From the NCBI RefSeq assembly GCF_000524195.1, contig NW_020170398.1, forward strand, positions 1,127,746 to 1,191,745: a DNA stretch of 64,000 nt, given 5' to 3'. Under the pieces are notes generated by a model that ran no database searches, was not told the DNA's origin, and saw only the letters and a program-made list of their open reading frames with translations. Of this stretch, positions 9,801-21,800 are shown piece after piece; within the stretch, counting starts at the first letter, position 1, and every line of letters starts with the position of its first letter. Position numbers and translations under genes: made by a program. The stretch comes from Echinococcus granulosus (Eukaryota > Platyhelminthes > Cestoda > Cyclophyllidea > Taeniidae).

Positions 9801-12800
9801 GGCAAACAGAAGCTGCAGTAAGTTTAAGCATAGTTATATCAAAGAGGCAAAAAAATGCTTAAAGTCAAAATAGAAGCATGAATCGCCCTGCCTTTTGTTC
9901 CCACATTTTTGTACTATAAACTCCCTGCAAAACGATTTACTTGATACATCGGAGAGGAAAGCTGGCAACCTTTAAGGTACGCGAAGGAACCCTTGAGAAG
10001 GTTGTTCAATTAATCACAGTAAATGTAACAATTAGCTTATACTTGACAAAAGGTCAATTTAGGAGCTGTCAAAACTACAGTGGACTGGTCCGCTATTAAA
10101 TAAAATGAGATAATAAAGAAAGAAACGGTGTAAAGACGTGATATCGCCAGAACTAGAAACAGAGGGACCTTTTGTGACCCGGCAATTCACACTTGTACCG
10201 TAGCACGACCCAAATGAACCAAAGTAAAACCGGCGTTTGAAATCTCCTAGTCAGAGTGACGAAGTTAAAATTTTATATCAGCTGCATCCCCAACAATCCA
10301 ATCAGGGGTAAATATCTATAGATGGAAAGTTCCATGCTAGTTGCTCCTAGAGCGGGAAACTTGACACTAATAGTTGAAACTCCACGAAGCAAGGATTTGA
10401 ATAAGGCAGACTGCGGCGTGGAAAAGGATACACCGGAAGAAGATTGGATAATAGCCTAAATCGTCAAGCCACTGGAAGACAAACGGAAAGTTAATCCAAG
10501 TCTAAACCGTCCCCATACCTAAATTTTAGATGAAATTAACAGTATTCAATGGCCAGCACATTCCCAGTCCCCGAATCTAGTTTCCATGCTAGGCGAAACG
10601 CCATATCTGGTAGAATCGAGAAGAGGGGTCTGTGACGTTTCCATTGAACAGCTCCTCAGTTGCACGGTCGGCTCGTCAGTGCTTTTGGTACAGTAGAGGT
10701 GAAAAGGTTAAGCAGGCTCGCTGGTAGAACAATGAATAATCAACAGATGAAACATCGAAATGTCTCCAATTAATGCCCGGGAACTGCGGCATCACATATC
10801 GACTGTTGAAATCAACGATGATATCGAGCACCACCACTTACCGGGAAGATGGGCGAGTCACGAAACCGGGAGGCGAGGTTGCGCAAACTGCCGGGGGTAT
10901 CACGATCGAAAAGACCGGGGCCGGGCGTTGCAGCGGTGCCCAGCGGTCTCGACTGTCGACCACCACCTGGAGTGAGGCGGTGGGTGGCGAGGGAGGGCGC
11001 TGGGGGTGGGGAGATACCAGGCGCCGGGAGAAGAGAGGGCATCTGACGCAAATCATCAGTAGCATCGTTTCCAAATCCACTCACACCGCTCGGACTCAAA
11101 CTGGGCAGTGCACAAGCAGATGCACACCGCTTCCCACACGGTGTTGTCCTTTAATTATGCATTTTTGCAAAAAGATTTGCTTCAAAACGTTGAAAGCGCG
11201 CTTTTTAAGATGGTTGGCCAGAATGAGATAATGAGAGAATAGGTATCTAAACTGGTTCATTACGTCACCATTAAAGCCCCAAAACATAGGATTCCACGAT
11301 AAGTTGGCATTGCCCTGCTAATCTAGCAAAAATATTCAATTTAAAGAAAAAAGAAGGGACGCACACGATTTTGTCTTTAATGTTCCATGCATAAAACAGC
11401 ATCAAGTTGGGATTAAGGAGGGTCGTTACCTGAAGGGGAGGGAATTAGGGGACTCCGTGCCAGCCAAACTAACACCGTTGACCGCATGTTGTTGCAATCG
11501 TTCATGAAGACTTTTATAGTCAGCGTAGGTGAGCCCACTAACGGGCGGTTGATTGACAGTTGAATGGTGACGACGAGCTGCAACAGGACCAGCAAAAATA
11601 GTCTTCATCTCTTCGTCCTCATCGTCATCTGGCTTCGCCGCTGACGTCTCCATTCCTCCCTGTCCTCCTGTCGAGGTACTCGACACTGCTGCTGAAGGTG
11701 GAGCTGAAGTATCTCTTGAATTGGTGCTGCTACCACCACTTCGACCAAGAACCGGTGCTACAATCGGGAAAAGTGATTTAACTAGTTTCTACTTAACTTG
11801 CTATAGGTAGACGTGTTATTGAACTAACTGAATGGCGTGTCGTGAAGGGCCTTGAAAGCGGAGGGTACACCCAACTCCTCAATGGTGGGAGTTCGTGCCT
11901 CTAGTCGCTTTTTAGCAGGTTGTCGGGGCGTCGACTTCCCCGAAAGAGGTGCGGGTGGTGGCGGAGGAGGCACGGAGGGCGGTCCAATAGGCTGGGGTGC
12001 GTACAGTGGTTGCATGCCAGCATGGTGGTTGCATCCCAACAGCGCTGCCGCCGGTTGGGCAGTGAAGTGTGTTGGCAACTGCTGAGGGTCCTGAGGGAAG
12101 AAAATGGACGCTACTTATTCTGGGGATATGAGTAGTGTCAGAGAGGAAAAGCGGAGACCTACACCAAGTTGCTTCACGGTGTTGATAGAGAGGAAGACAT
12201 TTGCATCGGGAAGTGTGGAGGAGGGTGTGGAGGGCTGAGGCGGAACAGGAGGAACGGTTTGCCCAGAGGTTGTAGTTACCGTGACAGGCTCCTGAAGGCT
12301 CTTGGGAGGTGCGCAATTGTTATTGCTGTTGGAGGAGGAGGAGGCGGAGGAAGTGGACTGCGCGGGCCGCTTCAACGATCGACGCTTTGTTGCTGTGGGC
12401 GTCGTGGTCACGCCCGTCGAAGAGGCAGCGGCAGCGGAAGAGCTAGTTAGCTGGAACCGCGACGACGCTGAGGGCGTCAATTTTGGGAGACTTGTGCCAG
12501 GGTTCGCCGAAAAGGGCGGCTTGATGTCAATGGCACCACTATCCGAAAGGTCCATTCCAACAACTCCACTACCGTTCAATAAGCGGGCCTTCGAAAAAGA
12601 AAGGTGTCATGTAAGTTGAGGGCATCCAGCTTTAACGTGGTTGAGTTGAAACAGTGGCTTTGGTCAGAAATAGCCACAGAGATAAGTAGCTAATTTACAA
12701 AACCCCGATTTAGAATTACCAAGCTTTTACAATTCCATTGTGTTCATTTACAAGGTCTACTTCACAAACCCACCGATGAGGAAAGTCTTTTATTAATTTC

Positions 12801-15800
12801 CAAAGAATTCATTTAAACAGGCCTTCCGCCAAAACTAGCAGAATTAATTGCTTAAGTTTCTCCAGACACAAACCTCATTATTACTTAAAAGTAAAGTTCT
12901 TAGCCCTATTTTTTCCTAAATATCACTGGCATAGGAAAGATATGGAAGCTCAGCTAAGGTTTTCCAAAGTATTTAGCTAAATCCAACTGGCGCGATAACA
13001 TCAATGATGGAAATGACAGTTAAATAGGTAGACTACCGGGGAAATTTCCAATCGCAATTTCTCGGGAAAAATCGGGGCATCCTATGCACACACTTTGCGC
13101 AATGCCCTCCCTGTTCTTGTTTTGAAACTATTGAAACCGAAAACTCCACCCAAGTAGCTTTACGGGATGTTTGATTTTCGTAGAGCTTTTTTAAACAAAT
13201 GATGCCTAATGACGCTGTGGAGAAGTTATGCTAATATTTTTCCTTTAACAACTGAAAGTCAGAGCACGACAGGAAAACGTCAGCAACAAACTTGAAGCAA
13301 TACTAGTCGAAAGAAGTTTGGATCAAAGACAAGCCCTCATTAAAATGCGGTCATTCGTAGTGGATATATGACCTTAAAAGGCAAACGCATTTCCACAGCA
13401 ACCTGGACTTATAAAATGGCCGATCAGGGAGGACCTACAATTCTCCTCCCCGTCTATCACATAATTATTCGTGGAGTTGGCGCTGATGTCAGGATTAAAG
13501 GAAGCGAGAAAAGCAGCAAGAAGGCACCATGATGAAGACAGTGGACGAAATATGGACAACAAAGATAAAAAAATTTACCTTGCCATTGAAGCAATAGCCA
13601 CCCACCAAGCACAGTTATGCTTGATAGTGTGTGCAANNNNNNNNNNNNNNNNNNNNNNNNNNNNNNNNNNNNNNNNNNNNNNNNNNNNNNNNNNNNNNNN
13701 NNNNNNNNNNNNNNNNNNNNNNNNNNNNNNNNNNNNCTCGCACTGGATTTTGCCTCGATTTATTTGAACCACACTAAAAACAACTTCATTGTCTGCCCCG
13801 CACATGAATTGACCCTATTAAAAGCACTCTCACCACATTTGTTAACCATCTTCACAAACTCAACTGTCAAAACCCCTTCGTGGACGTTCTCACCGTCTTG
13901 GATGGATGGGATGAAATACTCGTAAGGATAAAGGGCACTAACTTCTAACTGCACTTCTTTCATCTTAGATACCCATTAAGCGAAATGAAAATCTTTACAG
14001 TTCCACTTACCTAATCAACAATTCAAGTTTTTCCAATTGTAGTGAGCTCTCGGAGACATGAAATCAAGCATCGTAATAAAATCGCCTGAAATTATTAACT
14101 GATGGTTTTATTTATGTTAAATTCGCCATGTGTAGCCATCTTCTACAAATTTTGTTCCGCAATTTCAAGACATTTTCCTACAGAGCTCTATCTCGATCGA
14201 CATCTTTACGAGCATAGGTTTAGCGATAAATCGTGATCACCCTTTACCACCGAGGCAGCCCTTGCTTGTAAAGATTAGTTATTTACAGTCTTATAGTCAA
14301 CCGACTCAATGGATCTTTTGAAGAAGCGCAGATATTATTTCAGGTAAACGCATTCAAAATTGCTTTGTTGAAGTGAATGCTTTTTGCATTCAACTAACCA
14401 CTGCATAGAATTGATACAATCAACACAGCTCGCACTGAATTTGCTGTTCTTTGATCAAGTTGTAGCGTGTTTGAAACTTTTTTGACATTTTAGAAGTTTT
14501 CAGAGGCCTTCAAGTTGCAAATAGCCAAGGTCTAAGACATTTCGATTCGTCAATAGGTTGTCCTTATTTAGATAGCCAATCAACGTTGAGCTATTCACCA
14601 GTCCATGCAAAACAACTCCAAGTTCATTTACATATTCCCGATTATTCAGCAATGCTAGACCAATACTGCTCAAATCTATCCAAGATGTCTTCAAGATACA
14701 TTATTCCGATTCGTGAAAAAGTGAAACAATCAGAATCGAGTCATCGCCTTTGTGCCAACCATCAAGTCATCTGAAAGGTGTGACTCACTAGCAGAGCCTT
14801 CAAAGGAAAACCAGTCATCACAGGTCAGATTTCTTAGTGCGGTAATGTGATACCACCAATTGCACTACGGAATTAGCAAATTCAAACACTGCTCCGAAAT
14901 TTAAAAAAAAAAAATCACCTGCAGATTATAGCTTTAAAGTATGCTGATCTGTTGCCACAATCTAATGAAAAGGTATAGCACACATTAATAATGACGGTAT
15001 CATATAAGAAGGAGTCAGATGTATGCGACACTTAGTATAAGCATTACATTCACTTGCAAAATTCCGTTAGATCAACGACCCACAGTCCCTGTTCGCCGTT
15101 TCCACCTTATTGGTTGTAAACCAACCAATCATATTTTGGTGACTCAACCAATGGACTTGGAGGACGGTTAAAAGCATCAAAAGTGAAAATGAAAAAAAAA
15201 AACATCAACAGTTAATTCCGATGCGGAAAAGCACAACACACACCGCAGTTAGTGACGATGATCAAGACACAGCCAAAAGTATGTGTACATTTTGTGGCTG
15301 CCTGCAAAAGTAGATCTGTTACACGATGCACGTATGCTGACTGTGCTCGGGTGCCCTCGTACGCAGCGCTTAATCAATTGAGATACAAGCACACAAGATT
15401 ACGCTCAAACAAAAAAAAAGAAGACGTGCACGCCCAAAGTACTAAACAAAATGAGAGGCACTGCACGCAGAATGGTCTATTCGCCAGACTTGGAGACCGA
15501 TCCCACCACTATCGGTCAAGCTGAAGGTCATGGGGATTACTGGACGAACCACTTCCACTCAAAAGGTACAACTATCATTCGCTCGTAGCCTAAAAAGCAG
15601 CAACTTCGCTCAAACAATCTTCGTAACTAAACAAGCTACTAACTAATTATTATTATTCTCTTGTAAATAAAAATGACCACAAAATCGTAGTGGAAAAGGC
15701 AGGACGAGAGGACCGAAAGCATAACTGCTGATTATTTAAAAAAACGTGGATTCGGAAACCAAAAAACCCCTCACAGATGAGAAAGTTCGTGACGCTCACA

Positions 15801-18800
15801 AAGGTAACTATTCGTAACAACAGTAAGTTGTGGTTTCCCATTCACGTATCATGAATACAAAAGACCGACACAAACAGCCACCATATACCACCAATGCAGC
15901 ACTGGGTGGCCATTTTATTCACGTGGGTTTACGCTTTAAGCCACCGCACCAATCACGTTAGGTCTTTGATAATTTTATCAACATCTCCCATCACCTAGCT
16001 GTTTCACTTCGGTGCATTTCAACCATCTGCGAATGCTAAAAACCAATTTCTGCCTTTAACTATTCATGGAATACTCGTTCAAGATGTGTGAAAGGTATTG
16101 TGTTAAGTCTAAGCTATGGCGTATAGCTGGGCTCCGGTGGATGACACAAGTCGACAGTCCACCCAAGAGGGGGTAGACGCGTCTAACAGACCAAAATTGC
16201 GGACACGGAAGAGGGCAGACGGGTGTCTCATTAGTCACCCGTCCCTTTGGTGAATTAGTCACCAACACCAACGCCGTTGGAAGGGCCAGTAAAAATGGTT
16301 CCGACAGCGTGTGCGTGTGTGGGTGTAGGTATGGTAACATTATCAGCCGCACGTGATATTAACTACGTCCCACTGGGCGCCAATAATAATGCCACTTCTG
16401 CGGTGGCTTCCCATTGGTAGGCGTATAAGACCCAATCATGTTCCAAGGGAAGGGTGACTTTTGGGAATTGTGTTATTTTTGGGGAAAGGACTCCTTTTTA
16501 TGATAGGACAAAAAGTAGATGCCAGAAAACTTCAAGTAAACTGATTCATAGGAGACTTCAAGGTTGCCTCAAGGTCAATTTTGGCATGCACTGGAAATTA
16601 CACAGACTATCGCTTAGCAGTTCATGCATCAAAGAGTTTAATTAGGAAATGATTCGATTCTTCTAAATGATTAATAAATAATTCCAACGTTTGTTTACCT
16701 CTCCATCTTCATTCTCATCACAAGAGAGACAGCGAAGAAAATATCTACGAAAGTTTCTTTTAAATATAATAATAAACCAAGACTAGGTCAGAGATAAATG
16801 CTACTCAAAAAGAGGCTTGCCAATCAGTAGCACTAAGGCCAATGACAGGAATTTTTCCCCACTCATCTAGAACAACGGTAACCGGTACTGCTGGTTCTAC
16901 CATCTGGACTACAAAATAGGCGAGGTTGAACACATGAATCAGAGCAGTGAAGTAAGAAAATGAAATCACCGGTTGCGAGCCGCCTTCCGAGGCGGGTTGG
17001 GCAGGAGTGGAGGGAGGCGCCGAATGTGATGGTGGAACACCAGTAGAGGAGGTTTTGGGGAGTTCATTGCGGTTGAGGATGTCCCTGATCAGAGGCAGAC
17101 TGTCGGCCAGATCCCTGTCCGAGGCATTTAGCGGCACTCGACTGACGGACTCGCCCGCTGGCGTCAGGTTCTCTGTAATGGGGCAAAGGAAGGCATGCGG
17201 TGGGGGATAAGTTAGACTAAACAAAACATATTTGCACATGCATTGGTGGCTACGCTGCCGAAGTGACTCACAGTCGCATCTCATCCCGGTGATTCATAGA
17301 GGACCCCTGTAGCACCGCGGTAGCCTGCGATGCCTTTGGTCTGGGGTGCGTGACCACGTGTCACGTGGCCCTAAAGAAGAGTGTTTTTTTCCCTCCCCCA
17401 CCCTGTGCGGTTGACTCACCACCATAATCCCTCCCCTTTGCTAACTATACCGCCCTCCCGCCCACAAAGGTGCGTCATAAAGAGAAAGTCTGGACGAGCG
17501 TATCACGAGTTTGCCAATACTAACAACGGTCGTGTTGACAAAACCCGTTTAATCACCACTTCGGCACTTGGACGCTTGCTCAGGACGTAGGTGTCAAAGG
17601 GTGAAAAAGTAAGCACGGGGACACGGTAACGATAGTCAATGGAATGGACACCTATGCTTCCTCAAGGGTGACAGCCGAGAGGTGGAAAAGGAAACTCAAG
17701 AGGAAATTTGGGATTTTCGAATGTGGAGGATGCCTAAAAGTGGATGGCTCAAGGCTGTTGTAAAAAAAACTTCAAAAACTTGAGGGAATGATACAAACCA
17801 TAATGAGTCCGAACGTTAAAAAAGACAAAACATTTAGGTGATGAAGGCTCAATTAACTGGAACTGATGACTCCAAGAATGGCGTCATTAATAAAATAGGA
17901 CAGATTTCTTTTTCAAATGGATCACGTCGGCTAAATTTCGGCAAACATAAGTCAACTATAGAGTGACGAACAGGTAGAACAAGAAAGGACGATTCAACCA
18001 AGTTGAAATAAAATCTAGTGCGGGTCGCCATTGTCCCTGCACTAAAACCTGGATTTCATTCAATTTACGTCCAGCCTGTAAGTGTAGAATCGCAGATTGT
18101 CGAGGCGCAAGACAGTGGACCTAAGAGTTATCTGCCAAAGTCAATGGGTAGACAAATTCACTTAAGCGGACATTTCTAACTACCGAGTAGGAAGTTTAAA
18201 GAGTGAAGTCAGGGCGCTACTAGAACCTTGGAAATGGACACTCAAGGAGAGAAGGTGGAGACCAATGGTTGAAAAGACGCCCCCGCACTGTCTTGACACT
18301 TTTCAAAGCCAAGAGAAGAGGGGGGCGGCGAAGATGTCTTATTTTGCGTGTGATGGATGACTCAGAAGCCTGCGTGTGTGGATGTATACGTCTTTGTGAG
18401 TGCGTGCCTGTGGGCTTGGTGGGAAAACAAAAGAGGCACCACAAAGGCACACTCTTCTTCACACTGCACTTTGTGGTTCATTCGGCACTTTGGCAGCTAC
18501 CACCACCACCACCACCACTATTGATGCTGTTGCTGCTCACGGAGACATTGGCACGCCGTCAAAGCCTTTTGCCCTTTAATCGTAAGACAATGTGTGAAAT
18601 TGGCACTCCACCACCACCACCACTGACAGCAATAACAACAACAACAACAACAACAACAACGGGTAACGACTACGTAGGGAGGATGATGAAGAAGGAAAGC
18701 CAGGTGGAGGTTAGGCCCTGGTGGTTCGAACACCTGGACAACTCCTACCATCCGCCACTCTCGCGCCTCACACACCACTTTGTCCGCTGCCTCAAATGAC

Positions 18801-21800
18801 ACGGCGAGACGAGTGGGAGACATGGAAAGGTGTTGGCAAGAGAACGCTTGGAGTTGATGAAGTGCATCGCAAGCGAGGTGCTGGCTGTGTGTGTGTGCGT
18901 GTGTTTGTGTGTGTATTTGTTAGCCACCGAGATTGGATGTGCACATGCGAATTATTTACGAGAGTACCTGCCTCAAATCACACTTGGCTACAACAACACT
19001 ACGTGGTGGTGGTGGTGGTGGCGGTGCATCGCAAAAGGGAGTGGGTTTGACCACCTATTGAATGCTCAGCGAAAAGTGGCACAACTACTTGAATGCCTAC
19101 TGCAGCATGAGTAGTGGCGAAATGGGATTGCGAGGCAAACAGCTCTCACCTCTGTCTCTATTCACTTCCCACGTCAATCGTTGCATTTCATCGCATTTCA
19201 CGCATTCCGTTTTGTCCGTTTATTCATTCGTCCGCCGACCCACCACGCCCTCGCTACCTACAGTCATGTGGCATTGCATGGTGAAATGTGGATGAACTGT
19301 TTCTGGAAAATTGAAATGTGGATAGGACGGAAGGCGTATTCCCAACTGCAGAAGGAGTGTTTTCGGATGCAGACAATGTGGGCGATTTTGGAATACGTGT
19401 GAAGGCTTACGCAGAAGTCCACACAAGCAGTTGGCTTGATGGTGAGTTGAAGTGTGTGTTGTTGATGGGTGGTGGTTGGGAGACCGCCGTCGAGATGACG
19501 GAATGCTGACTGAGGCCAAAAAGGCAACTCAGGAAGGTGAAGCAATGTGGAAACGTGTCTCCATACATCTAGTGGAGTAAGATGGATGGAAGGCGGGTAG
19601 ACAATGACGGAGGCAGTGGGTAATTGGCTAAATGTAGACGGGTCGAGAATCAGCATCAAGATGGCTAACCCACGTGGATAACTGTGAACTGTTCAGAACG
19701 TTGAAACAGTCTGTGTCGCGTGCACACCTGTCCTTGTTATCATTTATCCTCTCGGACAGGTGTGGAACCGCGTTATAGTGGAGGAGGAAGACTAGAGTGG
19801 GAATGGCAGTCTTAAAGTACGGTAAGCGATGCCTCAAATATGTGAATGACAAAAAGCAGAACTAGATGAAGTTCCCTGAAGTGGAAGTGATGAGGAGCAG
19901 TTCATACATCTACCAATGGATGCGCGCGAAGAAAGTTCTTTGATTGGGATGGAAGGCAGTGGAGAGCGGTAACTTTAGGATTCCACATGGCGCGAAAATG
20001 TCAGACCCTCAAAGGGTTCTTGTGTGCTTGCCTCCATGGCCGCTGCGTCAACAGAATCGCTATACACACACAGACATGATTATGGGGAGCCTTTTACTGC
20101 CATCACCGCATCCAGGAACGGGGACGTCAACGCCATAGGGATTTTTGGGTGTTATGGTAAGGTGTCGGTAGTGAGGGTTGATGTTTTGACGAGTTTCTGT
20201 AATTGTACACGCCACTGTTTCGGCTAACCAGCCGCGATGCCCGCCCAACTGAATTCCTTTTTGAGGTCAAAGCCAGGCCGAGAATGGTGGACCGAAGAAG
20301 GCAACGCACTTATCCTTCGATGTGTAGGTAAACAACTTCCACATCATCGCTGTTAGTGGCGTGGAACAACACAAACCGATGGTTTCATAATAAGATCCTC
20401 GTTTACATAGACAGTACCAGTGAGTATTCAACTAAAATGCTGTCTCTTTGCATTAAATCAGTTAAGAGCACAGAGAGCGGGATTTTCTTTAAAACGCCTG
20501 AAACGGCTCCTCTACGTCGCAAGTAGAGAATGGTTTCAGAGAACAGAATGTCAATTCACCTGCTTTCCTGAGTCTAGAAGTCTACCAAATAGACTTCGCT
20601 GGACGTTCATCGAAACGCCCAAATGCAAGGCTGATGGTGGAATAATTACAAAACCCTATTAATCGAGAGTGCCAATTTCAGTGGGATTTTGAGACTCAAA
20701 AGAAACCTGTCGATTTTTCAAGGCAAGACTGGAACAAGGGAGGGAGCGCAAAGAACATCAGAAGAGTTATTCAATTTGTGTGAGACTAGACTCTTTTAAT
20801 CAAAGACGATTAACACTAGCATAGGCGACGCGTTCAAAGACTCGAAAACGCCTATTTCGCGAAGTCAAGCGCCTATTATCAATCGCACTAGTCATTTTTG
20901 ACTATCTTAAGCGATGAATATTAAAGAGACGGCTAAAATTGACCAATTCCCAACAGTAGCACTGAGAGGATAGCAGACAGTATATTGCCCATTTAGGAGG
21001 CCATTTGATTTACCCTGTGATAATCGCACAAGTAATTAAGGTGCACATGCACGTCAACTTCCGATGAAAGGCATGGGGAGGGTAATAATCGAGCAACTGA
21101 GATCCCCAGAAAGTCGCCCTTTTGAGAAGTTGAGGATCAGAGAGGATCGATGTGTCAGTCAATGCCCTCGCCTGCTCGCCCATTCGCACCCACAGAGAGG
21201 GAGAGATCACAGAAAGCGAAGCAGGCGACTACTCGACGGCATGCAGATCAAAGACACGAGTTAGGCGGGCAAGCAGTCGAGCGGGCAGGGTGGACGCGCG
21301 AAATGCGCACATTAAAAAGAGAAAAAAATGGGCACGCGCACGTGCGATACTGCCGTCGCTGCTGCTGGTGATTACGAAAGGGTGTGTTGAGTGAGATGAG
21401 GGTGAGTGGGATGGTGTGGGGCGGTGGAGGGGGGGGGGAGGGAACAGGCAGTAGACTTCTATCGATTCAGATCGTCTGCGATACCACCCTTGTTCTCCCC
21501 CACCCCCCCAATATGCCCCACAAATCGAGGCACGAAGGGGGCCGATTTCGCTACCGCTTCTAAAGCCTCAGATGCAGTAGTAGCGGTGGTGGTGCTAGTA
21601 ATGTTATCATGAAGAGGGAAAGGCTAAGTGGACATACCGCTGCGATATTGCTGAAGCTCTTCAATGGTGAAGGGGCCAAAGACGTCCACTGACTCGTCAG
21701 AGGCTGAAAGGAAAAAGGTGCAGAAAAAAAGAATAAGTGGATGAAACGAAGATCAAGTAAGGCCGATTTTACTATCTTAAAAGTGACTGAAGCAGACACT

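Larger units (their letters stand above)
7398..10841. other. Intron of the large gene holding interspersed repeats
   Basis: A 3.4-kb intron. It holds both ends of interest: the first 148-bp repeat copy (8413-8560), the second copy (10549-10696), and two diverged related blocks near 7788 and 8648. Open frames here (for example 7798-7983, 7997-8248 and 9278-9529) have no recognisable protein content. The moderate GC of 7.8-8.9 kb compared with the AT-rich rest suggests inserted repetitive DNA. Confidence 0.5.
17173..21637. other. Microsatellite-rich intron of the large gene
   Basis: A 4.5-kb intron. It holds (CAC)n near 18499-18517, (CCA)n near 18608-18623, (ACA)n at 18634-18661, a GT/GTGC run at 18886-18922 and (GGT)n at 19003-19025. 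The long open frames here (18269-18799 and neighbours) are produced by these repeats and have no other coding support. The region 21.1-21.56 kb is GC-richer with G-runs but shows no exon. Confidence 0.6.

Noticed and set aside
16805..16969. Read-through of exon 16970-17172 into a hydrophobic tail
   Set aside because: Splicing at CCG|GTGATT is in phase with the exon at 12588, so the tail is more likely intronic.
18499..18661. Short regularly spaced repeats that might suggest a CRISPR-like array
   Set aside because: They are trinucleotide microsatellites without unique spacers, in a eukaryotic genome.
18269..18799. 176-codon open frame on the plus strand
   Set aside because: Its length comes from CAC, CCA and ACA microsatellites that exclude stops; no splice sites and no family; it lies inside an intron of a better-supported gene.
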